Below, piece after piece: positions 1 to 8,210 of a stretch of DNA of 21,995 nt; position 1 is the first letter of the stretch, and every line of letters begins with the position of its first letter. The notes under the pieces are model-generated. The model was not told where the DNA came from. It saw nothing but the letters and a program-made list of their open reading frames with translations, and did no database searches. Made by a program: the position numbers and the translations under genes. The stretch is from CAZWRK01 sp964635875 (GTDB lineage Bacteria; Pseudomonadota; Gammaproteobacteria; Burkholderiales; Aquaspirillaceae). Where the stretch lies: the NCBI GenBank assembly GCA_964635875.1, contig CAZWRK010000065.1, positions 1 to 21,995 on the forward strand, read 5' to 3'.

Positions 1-4
1 TTAA

Positions 5-1069
5 TTATACCTCATGCACGATGAAGCCGTTGTCGGCCAGCGTGTATTTATTTTTTGTGGCAGGTTCCCGTTCGGCCACCGGAACTCCTGCGGCTTTAAC
101 CATCTCAAAAAACTTTTGCGACTGGATCCCGATATTGAAACCGAGATCTCCGGACCCGAATTCGAGTCGGACAGTTTTGGTACTGTCTACGATAACTGAA
201 ATCATTTCGCTATCCCCTTCTTTTGGCGTGACTATAATTTTCATCCGGTAAGGGATGCCATAGTCAGGCTTTAATTGTTTAATGTACGGAACATAATGGT
301 CGTAGATGACATGGGTGTTGTCAGCTTCGACCTTGTACAACATGATGGCATGGTTGGTTGCGTTGCCGGCGTTGCACCAATTTACCGGCGGCGTATTCCA
401 ACCGCCGCAGGTGCAAATTGCCAGCTGCATAGGAGCCTGCTTCAAGTGATACAGATCATTACTGTCATAAACCCATTCGTAACCGACATCGAACAGATTT
501 AAGAACTGTTTGGCCTTCTGCGATACCGAAGTCGGTATGCCGGCATAGAACAGTTCCCAAGTAAACGTGTCGAGATCCCAGGTCCAGTCCTTCTCCGGAG
601 CTATACCTTGGGTCCTTACCGTTTCCGCGACGACATTCAAATAATTTCCTGCAGTCGTGGTGCCTGAAGCCTTGGCCAAGAATCGATCGGATCCGTTGAA
701 CTTTCCGTTCTGATCGATGTAGCCAAGCAACGCCAGCTGAGTTTTAATCGTAAAGGACAGCTGGTCCGTGGCCAGGAAGTAATTGATTTGCGTTTCAATT
801 ACGTTCAGGGCTGAAAACGACACGCAAGCCATGGTGTCGAAAAACTTTCCGGACTGGCGTTCGTCAGTCGGAAGATACTGGGTCCAGTCACCGGTCGGAT
901 TTACTTCCCGGTATTGGATGCCCGACAAGCGGCCGCCGTGACTAAGATCGCCGCTCACATAATCCTTCGGATCAGGAGGCGCGACCAAAACACCGCTGTT
1001 GCGCGTCGGATCGAATTCGCCTCGGTTGAGTTTCAACCGGACGACATCATTTGGATTTTGTTCGTCCAT
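5..1069 (-). CDS. Papain-like (C1 fold) cysteine peptidase, putative virion or lysis peptidase
   Basis: This 354-aa protein resembles the C1-type cysteine peptidases found in phage and bacterial genomes. The nucleophile region is FDTMACVSFSALN, with Cys82 where papains have the Cys-Ser-Phe type helix start. A later TNHAIMLYKV segment supplies His240, followed by Asp257 in VIYDHYVPY, so a Cys82/His240/Asp257 triad is plausible. The first 60 residues look like a short proregion or linker; there is no signal peptide and no membrane segment. The start has an A/T-rich leader without an SD. It lies downstream of two tiny zinc-ribbon genes and a hairpin, and the gene ends at the window edge. Family knowledge suggests proteolysis or peptidoglycan cross-bridge cleavage, but the substrate is unknown. 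Gln and other oxyanion-hole residues are not obvious, so an inactive or structural role cannot be excluded. Confidence 0.6.
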   Translation of the reverse strand: MDEQNPNDVVRLKLNRGEFDPTRNSGVLVAPPDPKDYVSGDLSHGGRLSGIQYREVNPTGDWTQYLPTDERQSGKFFDTMACVSFSALNVIETQINYFLATDQLSFTIKTQLALLGYIDQNGKFNGSDRFLAKASGTTTAGNYLNVVAETVRTQGIAPEKDWTWDLDTFTWELFYAGIPTSVSQKAKQFLNLFDVGYEWVYDSNDLYHLKQAPMQLAICTCGGWNTPPVNWCNAGNATNHAIMLYKVEADNTHVIYDHYVPYIKQLKPDYGIPYRMKIIVTPKEGDSEMISVIVDSTKTVRLEFGSGDLGFNIGIQSQKFFEMVKAAGVPVAEREPATKNKYTLADNGFIVHEV

Positions 1070-1105
1070 TTGTTTTGATATTAATTATTATTTCAATAGG
1101 GATAA

Positions 1106-1127
1106 GGGGGAGCGTGGGTGCTCCCCC
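1106..1127 (-). other. GC-rich stem-loop after the zinc-ribbon gene
   Basis: A perfect 8-bp stem (GGGGGAGC with GCTCCCCC, 6-nt loop) lies about 10 nt after the stop of the 59-aa zinc-ribbon gene and before the peptidase gene. It could be a terminator or an mRNA-end stabiliser. On the transcribed strand it is followed by TTATCCC rather than a clean U-run, so a strong intrinsic terminator is not supported. Confidence 0.5.
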
Positions 1128-1137
1128 GTAGTTGCGG

Positions 1138-1317
1138 TCAGGCGGTGAAGCAGAATGTGAGCTGTTTAGGCTCACGGGATTTTTGGATCACCTCCTTCCC
1201 TACTTCGGGAAGCCTCTTGCCGCACCCTGACGATGTGCAGCGTCCTTCTTGTTGGCCAACCAGCGCGACGGCCAGGTGGCAAAACGGGCAGACGGTAGGA
1301 TATTTCTGAGTACGCAT
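1138..1317 (-). CDS. Small zinc-ribbon protein (59 aa)
   Basis: A 59-aa open frame starts at an ATG with a good SD (AAGGAG at 1327-1332) and ends in TGA. The product has four cysteines in zinc-ribbon spacing: Cys10-x2-Cys13 (VCPFC) and Cys27-x4-Cys32 (RCTSSGC), followed by a basic stretch KRLPEVGKEVIQK. A fifth Cys is near the C-terminus. Proteins of this size and shape in phages are usually small metal-binding regulators or nucleic-acid or protein adaptors, but no function can be assigned. It follows the 52-aa zinc-ribbon gene by 38 nt and probably shares its transcript. The opposite strand also carries an open frame here, but without an SD or a protein-like composition; the four paired cysteines favour the minus strand. 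Confidence 0.7.
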   Translation of the reverse strand: MRTQKYPTVCPFCHLAVALVGQQEGRCTSSGCGKRLPEVGKEVIQKSREPKQLTFCFTA

Positions 1318-1355
1318 AGCCGGTTTCTCCTTCGAAACGTGTTGTAGATCATCGG

Positions 1356-1514
1356 TTAGTCCCTCGTTGATTCCAGAACGAAGTCCTTTTCATCGCAGGT
1401 AACGCACCACTTGCGGGTCTTCCCGCAGATCTCTACGATCTTGTGGTTGGTCATTTTGCCGCAGTCCGGGCAATACTCCATGGTATACCCGATCGCGGGC
1501 GCGGTCGCAGGCAT
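1356..1514 (-). CDS. Small zinc-ribbon protein (52 aa)
   Basis: A 52-aa open frame is preceded by one of the best SD sequences in the window (AAAGGAGG at 1523-1530, 8 nt before the ATG). The product has a treble-clef or ribbon pattern: Cys15-x2-Cys18 (YCPDCGK), a TNHK turn, Cys30, and Cys37-x2-Cys40 (KWCVTCD). This looks like a rubredoxin-like or zinc-ribbon knuckle pair. There is no membrane segment and no recognisable extra domain. A second ATG at codon 12 lacks an SD, so the first is chosen. The gene sits behind a 126-nt leader with two competing hairpins, the strongest sign of post-transcriptional control in the window. Function unknown; a DNA-, RNA- or protein-binding regulator is a guess from family. 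Confidence 0.72.
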   Translation of the reverse strand: MPATAPAIGYTMEYCPDCGKMTNHKIVEICGKTRKWCVTCDEKDFVLESTRD

Positions 1515-1533
1515 TTCCCAAACCTCCTTTTTA

Positions 1534-1659
1534 ATCCGGTGCCAGGGAAGGTCCAGCTAAGATCTCCCTGAATGTGGCCGCCATCCTTTGAGGGTCGATT
1601 CTCATTGTAGGCGAGTATGATTTGTGCCAGGGTCCGCCGGACCTATCCTGGCACCGGAT
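1534..1659 (-). promoter_or_regulatory. Structured leader with two mutually exclusive stems before a zinc-ribbon gene
   Basis: The whole space between the 1534-aa gene and the SD at 1523-1530 is occupied by an inverted-repeat system. The segment 1639-1659 pairs with 1534-1554 (13 perfect bp, a 3x3 internal loop, then 5 bp). It can instead pair with 1624-1635 (7 + 5 bp with a 4-nt bulge). The two pairings use the same bases, so they exclude each other. In the long form the stem ends 3 nt from the SD of the 52-aa gene. On the plus strand the short hairpin is followed by a T-run, so it could also stop antisense transcription. A riboswitch-like, RNA-thermometer or protein-bound leader, or a remnant of a small mobile element, are all possible. 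Pairing was done by eye only. Confidence 0.55.
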
Positions 1660-1664
1660 ATTTT

Positions 1665-4600
1665 TTAAGGTAAATACTTCGGTGCTTTGTCGGCCGCCTT
1701 CTTCGCAGCCCGGATAGGTTTTGTTACCAGGCCGGTCGGGGCTCCGAAGATCTTTCCCATCAGATCGATCAGGTAAGTGGTTCCGTCCACGAAGTCGCCG
1801 GATGACAACTGTTCGCCGGCATTTTTCATGTCGCTGAAAGTGGAGGTAACGGCACTTGGTTCGTAGTCGTATTTGTTATCTCCGGTGATCCAGCCGGCAA
1901 AGGACTGGATCATTTGTCCGATGATCAGCGGATAAGAAAACGGTCCTAAAAATGCAGTCGTGATCAAATGTTTTTTATTCGGCTTGAAGCCATCGACCAT
2001 GAACTGCCAAAGCAGCGGCAACAGGAACCAAACCATGAACAGCCTCTTTAAGTTATTGGCTTTGGATCCGCGGCCGGCCCGATAGTTCCGGTACGAATTC
2101 ATGGCTATGCGGAAGAATTTGGATGGCTGCGACTGGAACATGGTAAGCAATTTCATGAGAGTGCCGCCGCGTTGGATAGGAGAGAGCGTGTCGAGCTGCG
2201 AAGTTTCCTGGATCCGGTTCGTGACCAGCTCCGCGAATTCAAGAGCCTGGCTTCTGGCTTCCTCGTTCGAAAATCCTTTACCTTTGAGTTCCAGGTATTT
2301 CGATCGGTATGCGGCCCAGGATCCCGGCATGACAGTCATCTTGTCGGCCTGCCTGATGAGATAGAAAAACATCTCATCGATATTCCTGGCTTTGCTCAGC
2401 TGGTCGGCGTAACCGCGCTGCAGCGCGAATTTAATATCGCGCTCAAAACCTTCCCCGAAACGTTCGCGCATGACTGCGGAATTATCAGTCAGGAAATTAG
2501 CCTTGGCCAGCGGATCCGTAAAGAAGTCGGTAATGCCACCGAAAAAGTCTTTGACCGGGATCTCTACCATGTAGTTCACGATACCCATGAGCTGCCGGGT
2601 GGAAACTTTCCAGTTTACGCCAAGGATGCTGCGGGTGACGTTCCTGCGGAACTTCTCGATAGCCTGATTTATTTTTGCGCCATCGATGCCGCCGCGGGCC
2701 ATGTCGTCCAGGAAGCCGTCGATCGCTTTGATGTACGGCCGGCCATGGAAGTCGATGATAGACTGGCGCACTTCAGGATCCCCAAACACTCTCCGGAAAT
2801 CATACATCGTATCAGCCCACGCCTTATAATGTTCCATCTTGATTTTATGGTCGTACCAAACGTCCAGGATATTTTTCGGTTCGATTGGTACGGCATTGTC
2901 GCTGCGGGTCTTCAGGGATCCGTTCTTGACGGTGGAATAATACCTGGATTCCTCTGCCAGCAGCTGGCTGGTGGTGTTTGCGGACGCTTCTTTTTTCTGC
3001 AGCTTTTCAACCTGCCTGTAGAGCGGGAAGTATTTGTCGTCGAACGGAAGATCCACGAAATTTTCCCGGCGGTATACTTCATTGATGCCCGGATAATATT
3101 TTTGCAGATCGTTCATCAGCCACTCGACCAGCTGGTAATCTTCTTCCCGGAGCGTTTTCTTAACTGCATCCATGATCAAAGGTGTCCATTTCATCCCTTC
3201 CGAAAAAGTTTCCGCAAGGTTCGGGTTTTCCATAAGAGCGGTAAAGTACATAGCCTCGCCGCGGGTCAGCTTTACTTCCCGGACCACGCCATCGCTGTGC
3301 TCCATGCGGCCGAGATCTATGGCCACGTTCATCTCATTGATGAAATTCAGTATCTCGCGATTCTTGGTAAAACCGTAGATCTTTTTTATGGCTTCGTTGC
3401 CGCGCATGATCTCTGCCTGCTGGCCGGCGAACTCAACACCGTTTGCTGAATGTGCCTTCCGGCCGAAGCGGGAGAGGAACGATTCGTAAGGCTTGGATCC
3501 TTTGTCGAATTCGGAAAGGCTGTCGAGTATTTCCTCGAAGCCGTATTGCTGCACGGTAAAAAAGTTCTTCAGGTTTTCTTTTACGGTCGGCTTAGACCGG
3601 TCAGGCAGGGATTTATAATTCGAAGGCAGCTCGCGGCCGCCGGTGATTACGTCCAGGATCTTGGTTTTAATTGCATCGAGGCGGGATTCACGGTTAAATT
3701 TCGCGATCTCATTTGCGGTCCGGCCGTTTTCCTTCAGGGACTTAACTGCATCCAACGTGAACCGCAGCTCGCGCGGATCCATGTCTTTGATACCGACCAT
3801 GGCAAGGTCTTCGAGTTTGCGGAGGATCTCTGCCGGCAGCGGCGCATCACCGTTTTCATCGCGCCATTGAAGAATCAGGTCGTTGCGCTTCTGCCTGGCC
3901 AGCTCGTAAGATCCGTTCAAATTGGCACGGATCCCGTCGAGCCTCTTTTGAATGTCGGCCGTAAACTTCCCCTTCAGGATCCCGTTCTGGTTATTCGGCT
4001 TGGTGAACTTGATCTCTTTTTTAATTTCCCGGATCAGCTGCGCCCGCTGGCTGGTGGCCGAAACTTTTTTCATGCGATCCAAAACTTCCAGGAATTCTTT
4101 TCTGGTATTGGTATTTTTTACGGCCGCCAAAAACTTGCCGCGCACGTTAGCCGGCAGCAGCTTCGAGTATTCGTAGATCTCCTGCCTCATGCCTTCAATG
4201 TCGGTTTGGCGGTCCTTAATTTTTGCGATCGCGTTTTCGTAACGCGTTTGAGTTTCGCTTTTTACTTTTTCAGCTTTGACGTATTTTTCAGCGCGCATGT
4301 TCTGCTTGATCGTTTCGATTTTCTCGCTGACTTTGGCTTTCGCAAAATTCGCCTGCAGTTTTTTCTTAAAGGTCTTCAGGAAAGATTGCTTGTATTCTTT
4401 TGCGGCAGCAGTTTGGGTCCGGTATTTTTCCATTACATATTTCAACTGCGGCAAAACTTCCTGAGTAAGCGATTCGCGGTTTTGCTGCAGGAATTTGTTT
4501 GCTTTATTTTCCAGCTGGCTGCTGAACTTATCGATAGCGGTTTGAGCTGCAGTAATTTGTTTCGGATCGCCTGAAGCCGTAGCCACATCCAGGTTGCCCT

Positions 4601-6269
4601 GAAGCCGCTGGATCTCCTGAAAGTCCGCGCCGGTCATGGTTCTTTGGTGTGACACCTCATGCAAAATAACCTCGGAAACATACCGGGTGGTCAGGGAGCG
4701 TATAGATTCCCCTTCAGCGCGCTTAAAAACGGCTGCGTAAGGCGAATTCGTGTGAATGGCTATTCTGCTACCTGTGGCCAATTTAGCGATGTCCTGGGCC
4801 ATTTGAGGAATCGACACCTGGATCGTGCCGTCAGGCTGAATCACGGCCGGCGCGCCTGAAGACAGGGGCTGATTAGAAAAGCTGAAGCCTTTTGCCATGC
4901 CGGTGTTCTCTGCAGGCTGGCTGCCTTCAGCTGCAGGCTCTGGTTTTACCAGGTCGTTGATCGTGTTCTCGATCTCGCGTCCGAATGTAACTTGCTGCTC
5001 CGGAGTAAGTGTACGGATTCTTTCCAGAACCTGCGGACTGATCGGCTGGTCCATGGTGGTCTTCAGCTGTTCCGGAGAGATTATGGAATCAACCGGCCGC
5101 ATCGGGATTGTTGGAGTGGAAGCGGCTGCAGCTGTTGCGCCGGCCGTACCGGTCGGGATCTCTGAAGGGACTAACGGCTTTGCTCCTTCGATCGTAGCTA
5201 AAGATCTTTCAGCCGAACCTCCTGCAGTAACCGCATCGATGGGCTTGGCTGTCGGAATAAGATCAGGAGCGGCCCCGAATCGTTTAGTAATTTCATTTAT
5301 TACAATAGGTCCCTGTTCGGTTGGAACAACCTGGACAATTTTACCGCTTTGAGTTTTGAATAAAACAGCCTGGTCTTTTACAGGGGTCAAACCTTCAGTC
5401 AAAGAAGATCCTTCAGGAGCGACAGCTTCCGAAGCGATGCGTCCGTTCGGGTACATGACCGCTTTGGGTTCGACTTTATAAAAATACTGCTGAGTTTTTC
5501 CGATGGTTCCAGTAACTCCTTCGAAGGCCGCGCCAACCAAAACCTGCTTGCCGGCTTCGCCAAGTCCTTTGCCGCCGCCCAGGAATAATTCACGGACAAC
5601 ATTCGCCGCCTTCTGCCCGGCTGTCGCGTTGGGATCCGTATCTACCTGGTAAGCCTTCAGCAGCTGGTTGTTATACCACTGAGTTTGCTGCAGCGGATTC
5701 GTAATGATCTCATCGGTCAGGTCCACGAAACCTTTGGCCTTTTTATAATTGTCTGCCAACTGCTGCGTGACCGGCAGCGTGGCCTTGCCTCCCGTGGATC
5801 CCGGTTTAACAGCTTCAGCAATTTGGGTACCTAAAAATTCCCCGCCAGACTGGACCGCTTTCGTGGCGGCATCAACACCTTTGCCTAACAGCTCGAACGG
5901 GTACGAAATTGTTTTGCTTAATGCGTCCAGGATATTGCTCGGTTGGAAAAAGTTTTTTACGACCGAGGTTCCCGGAGTATCGCTATTAATTATTGCCTGA
6001 GCAATTTTTTGACCGAAGCTCGGCTCCTCCGGAGTGGGAGCCGGATTATTTGGGCTTGGCACTACAGGGAGATTACCTGGAAGGTTCGGGGTAATTGTTG
6101 AGGCAGGGTTGTTGGTTGGCGAGCTGACCGGAGTAATAGTCGGCTTAGAATTATATTTATCCAACATCTCCTGCCTGAAGCTGCTGCCGGCAGAAGAAGA
6201 TCCCGATGCCTTCGATCCCGTAGCTGAAGTCGCGCCATATTTTGCTTTTATATCATCTCGAAGTGACAT
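1665..6269 (-). CDS. Giant polyvalent virion protein with HEXXH metallopeptidase motif (1534 aa)
   Basis: The N-terminus (about 1-100) is low-complexity Ser/Pro/Thr-rich and repeats a short helix-like motif (RDDIKAKYG, then RQEMLDKYN). A folded region around 490-560 contains HEVSH at residues 537-541 within YVSEVILHEVSHQRT, the zinc-binding motif of gluzincin/metzincin-type peptidases. A charged, Lys-rich coiled coil spans about 570-760. A long helical region follows, and two hydrophobic segments lie near 1409-1430 and 1433-1460 (FMVWFLLPLLWQF; FLGPFSYPLIIGQM). The layout matches large polyvalent or internal virion proteins of podovirus-like phages that are ejected with DNA and carry enzymatic domains. 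No lysozyme or transglycosylase motif was recognised. The third zinc ligand is not identified, so activity is inferred. The start has no SD. It is 18 nt downstream of the 499-aa gene. Confidence 0.65.
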   Translation of the reverse strand: MSLRDDIKAKYGATSATGSKASGSSSAGSSFRQEMLDKYNSKPTITPVSSPTNNPASTITPNLPGNLPVVPSPNNPAPTPEEPSFGQKIAQAIINSDTPGTSVVKNFFQPSNILDALSKTISYPFELLGKGVDAATKAVQSGGEFLGTQIAEAVKPGSTGGKATLPVTQQLADNYKKAKGFVDLTDEIITNPLQQTQWYNNQLLKAYQVDTDPNATAGQKAANVVRELFLGGGKGLGEAGKQVLVGAAFEGVTGTIGKTQQYFYKVEPKAVMYPNGRIASEAVAPEGSSLTEGLTPVKDQAVLFKTQSGKIVQVVPTEQGPIVINEITKRFGAAPDLIPTAKPIDAVTAGGSAERSLATIEGAKPLVPSEIPTGTAGATAAAASTPTIPMRPVDSIISPEQLKTTMDQPISPQVLERIRTLTPEQQVTFGREIENTINDLVKPEPAAEGSQPAENTGMAKGFSFSNQPLSSGAPAVIQPDGTIQVSIPQMAQDIAKLATGSRIAIHTNSPYAAVFKRAEGESIRSLTTRYVSEVILHEVSHQRTMTGADFQEIQRLQGNLDVATASGDPKQITAAQTAIDKFSSQLENKANKFLQQNRESLTQEVLPQLKYVMEKYRTQTAAAKEYKQSFLKTFKKKLQANFAKAKVSEKIETIKQNMRAEKYVKAEKVKSETQTRYENAIAKIKDRQTDIEGMRQEIYEYSKLLPANVRGKFLAAVKNTNTRKEFLEVLDRMKKVSATSQRAQLIREIKKEIKFTKPNNQNGILKGKFTADIQKRLDGIRANLNGSYELARQKRNDLILQWRDENGDAPLPAEILRKLEDLAMVGIKDMDPRELRFTLDAVKSLKENGRTANEIAKFNRESRLDAIKTKILDVITGGRELPSNYKSLPDRSKPTVKENLKNFFTVQQYGFEEILDSLSEFDKGSKPYESFLSRFGRKAHSANGVEFAGQQAEIMRGNEAIKKIYGFTKNREILNFINEMNVAIDLGRMEHSDGVVREVKLTRGEAMYFTALMENPNLAETFSEGMKWTPLIMDAVKKTLREEDYQLVEWLMNDLQKYYPGINEVYRRENFVDLPFDDKYFPLYRQVEKLQKKEASANTTSQLLAEESRYYSTVKNGSLKTRSDNAVPIEPKNILDVWYDHKIKMEHYKAWADTMYDFRRVFGDPEVRQSIIDFHGRPYIKAIDGFLDDMARGGIDGAKINQAIEKFRRNVTRSILGVNWKVSTRQLMGIVNYMVEIPVKDFFGGITDFFTDPLAKANFLTDNSAVMRERFGEGFERDIKFALQRGYADQLSKARNIDEMFFYLIRQADKMTVMPGSWAAYRSKYLELKGKGFSNEEARSQALEFAELVTNRIQETSQLDTLSPIQRGGTLMKLLTMFQSQPSKFFRIAMNSYRNYRAGRGSKANNLKRLFMVWFLLPLLWQFMVDGFKPNKKHLITTAFLGPFSYPLIIGQMIQSFAGWITGDNKYDYEPSAVTSTFSDMKNAGEQLSSGDFVDGTTYLIDLMGKIFGAPTGLVTKPIRAAKKAADKAPKYLP

Positions 6270-6287
6270 GGTTATATTTTTAATTTT

Positions 6288-7787
6288 TTAAAACCAGCTG
6301 AAGGGGTTGTACCACTTCGCGCCGCTGTCGGTTTTGTTTTCTTCTACAACAGGGCGGCCGTTTTTCTGATCGATCGTGATGGTATAGTTCGGCAGTACGT
6401 TTCCGTTTGCATCGAAGTATTTGCTATAGGCGGCATCTTTGAGCTGCTGTTCCAAACTGGTAGATTTGTCTGCAGTCGAACGGCCGTAAACTCCGGCGAT
6501 GTAGGAGAGGTCCAGCTGGTCGCCGTAAGCCAGCACCGCTTCATCGTAGGTCATGCCCTTTGCTTTAAGGCCGAGCATTTCCTGTTTCGCTTTTTGATCA
6601 TTGGCTTTGGTCCCACTGGAAGCCAGGCTTGCTTCAAACTTTGCTCTTTCATCAGATGCCATCTTCGGCAGCATTTTTTGAAGGGCCTGTTGTTTTGTAT
6701 CTGTAAGAGTAACTCCTCCGGATAAGAACGCGGATGGGTACTGTGTCATCAGGTTTAAGATGTCATCTTTATTTTTTTCCTGCTGGTCCAGTTCGTCGGT
6801 AATTAATTTCAAGCGGCTGTTTACGGCATCCTTTTCGTCCGAACTCAAAGTCACCAGCTTCTGGTTATCGAGGTTGAGCAAAGTGGTAAGAGCGTTCCAC
6901 TGGTTCTGCTGGTCATCTTTAATCGCCCCTAAGGTTTGATCGATGTAAGATTTTGCCAGATCGATGTCACCTTTAAGAACTGAAGCCGTACCTTGCAAGG
7001 CTCCGATTTTTGCCAACCCCTGTTTCATCAAAGAAGCCTGGGCTCCCTGAATAAAACTCATCCGGGCCGGCCGGTCGCCTTCGTAAATGATACCCATGTC
7101 CAAGGCTTCCTGTGCGGCAACGATGTCATTTTGAATTTTAGTATACTGGCTAATTTTGTTATCAATATCATACTGCTGGTTCAGCTTAGTCAAAGTGTCC
7201 TGTAGCTGCGTAGAGGTACTGAGCTTGACGATGCCGGCACGTTCGGAATCGATGTTGGCCTGGGTAGCCGCTTTATCTGCAGCTGCCTGGTCTTCTTTTT
7301 GTTTATACAGCTGGTCCAGGATCTGCTTCGTCGAATCCAAGGTCATCGAGGCCACCGCGCTGACCTTCTGTGACAAAGTTGCACCGCTGGTTGCTGATAT
7401 GAAATTCGAAACTTCCGGAAGGGTCGTGGACCGTTCCAGATCTGAGCTCGTAATCGGTTTGTTATCTATCGGAGGAATTGCTGACGGAGGAATATAGGAG
7501 GTATCAAACTTTTGCCCGTTCGAAGAATAACCGGTAACTTTTTTAAATTCCGCATCGGAGCTGAAGCTGGAATTCGTCACTTTGTCATATACCGCACCGT
7601 TAAATAATCCGTAGCGTTTTGAAAAATCCTGCACCCCTGTTTGGGTTGCGCGAGGAGCCGCTACCGTTGCCGGTGCCGGCGAACTTTGTGGATTAGAGGT
7701 TTGCTGCAGCGCGGGAGTTGATCCTTGCAGCGAGGGCGCGCCTCCCTGCAGATTGTTCGGATCCCCTGTCCCTACAATGATGGCCAT
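6288..7787 (-). CDS. Coiled-coil virion protein, unknown function (499 aa)
   Basis: No family is recognised. The first 50 residues are Gln/Pro/Ala/Ser-rich with repeated LQG-type pieces (NLQGGAPSLQGSTPALQQ). A middle section from about 130 to 340 is helical and rich in Gln, Lys, Asp and Ala, with coiled-coil character (DQLYKQKEDQAAADKAATQA and following). A compact C-terminal part ends in KWYNPFSWF. There is no signal peptide or membrane helix. Its position between the propeller/133-aa genes and the giant polyvalent protein, and its composition, suggest an internal virion or ejection protein, or a partner of the 1534-aa product. The leader is A/T-rich without an SD. Confidence 0.55.
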   Translation of the reverse strand: MAIIVGTGDPNNLQGGAPSLQGSTPALQQTSNPQSSPAPATVAAPRATQTGVQDFSKRYGLFNGAVYDKVTNSSFSSDAEFKKVTGYSSNGQKFDTSYIPPSAIPPIDNKPITSSDLERSTTLPEVSNFISATSGATLSQKVSAVASMTLDSTKQILDQLYKQKEDQAAADKAATQANIDSERAGIVKLSTSTQLQDTLTKLNQQYDIDNKISQYTKIQNDIVAAQEALDMGIIYEGDRPARMSFIQGAQASLMKQGLAKIGALQGTASVLKGDIDLAKSYIDQTLGAIKDDQQNQWNALTTLLNLDNQKLVTLSSDEKDAVNSRLKLITDELDQQEKNKDDILNLMTQYPSAFLSGGVTLTDTKQQALQKMLPKMASDERAKFEASLASSGTKANDQKAKQEMLGLKAKGMTYDEAVLAYGDQLDLSYIAGVYGRSTADKSTSLEQQLKDAAYSKYFDANGNVLPNYTITIDQKNGRPVVEENKTDSGAKWYNPFSWF

Positions 7788-7806
7788 AATTTTTATTTTA
7801 AATTAA

Positions 7807-8208
7807 TTATATCTTGTGCCAGCTGGCTGCCAAGTAATCATAAACCCACAATTCCCTGGTGCCGGCGTTATTAACTATTTTAATTTGATCCCAAGCGTTC
7901 TTCGGCCGGTGTGTCGGAGTAGCCGGCAACACTTCAAAAAAGTCTTTAAGAGATCTTATGCTGACCGGTTTAGAATTCAGGCCGTTATGATCATGTTCCT
8001 CGAACTGCGTTTGCTGGTCCGGGTTAGCGTTCGGCCGCTGGCCAGGCTGCACGTTCTTCGGATCCACCGACTGAGGGTCTGGAACAGACGAAGCGGACTG
8101 ATCCGTTTTTTGGACCTTGCCGGCAAGCGGTTGAGGGGCGGGATCCGGAACTTCTATCCGATACCGCGCCTCCATGTCTTCCATTTGTTGAATTGGATCG
8201 TTTGCCAT
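7807..8208 (-). CDS. Small tail-associated structural protein (133 aa)
   Basis: The N-terminal 70 residues are disordered, Pro/Gln/Asp-rich. The C-terminal 60 form a small folded part beginning EEHDHNGLNSKPVSIRSL and ending ELWVYDYLAASWHKI. The H-x-H-(N/D)-G-x-(N/D)-S motif is common in small tail or fibre-associated proteins of environmental phages, and the end resembles a beta-hairpin with aromatic residues. The gene starts 2 nt after the stop of the propeller gene and runs directly into the 499-aa gene, so all three are likely co-translated. Role as tail or fibre accessory is inferred from context and motif. Confidence 0.5.
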   Translation of the reverse strand: MANDPIQQMEDMEARYRIEVPDPAPQPLAGKVQKTDQSASSVPDPQSVDPKNVQPGQRPNANPDQQTQFEEHDHNGLNSKPVSIRSLKDFFEVLPATPTHRPKNAWDQIKIVNNAGTRELWVYDYLAASWHKI

Positions 8209-8210
8209 AA

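Noticed and set aside
2172..4574. Two long plus-strand open frames (425 and 374 aa) opposite the giant protein
   Set aside because: They lie wholly antisense to the 1534-aa gene, have no SD and give compositions (Phe/Arg-rich, no domains) typical of antisense shadows in a moderately GC-biased gene.
6288..7787. Tape-measure protein
   Set aside because: The 499-aa coiled-coil protein lacks the length and hydrophobic segments of a tape measure, and no tail-tube genes are present.
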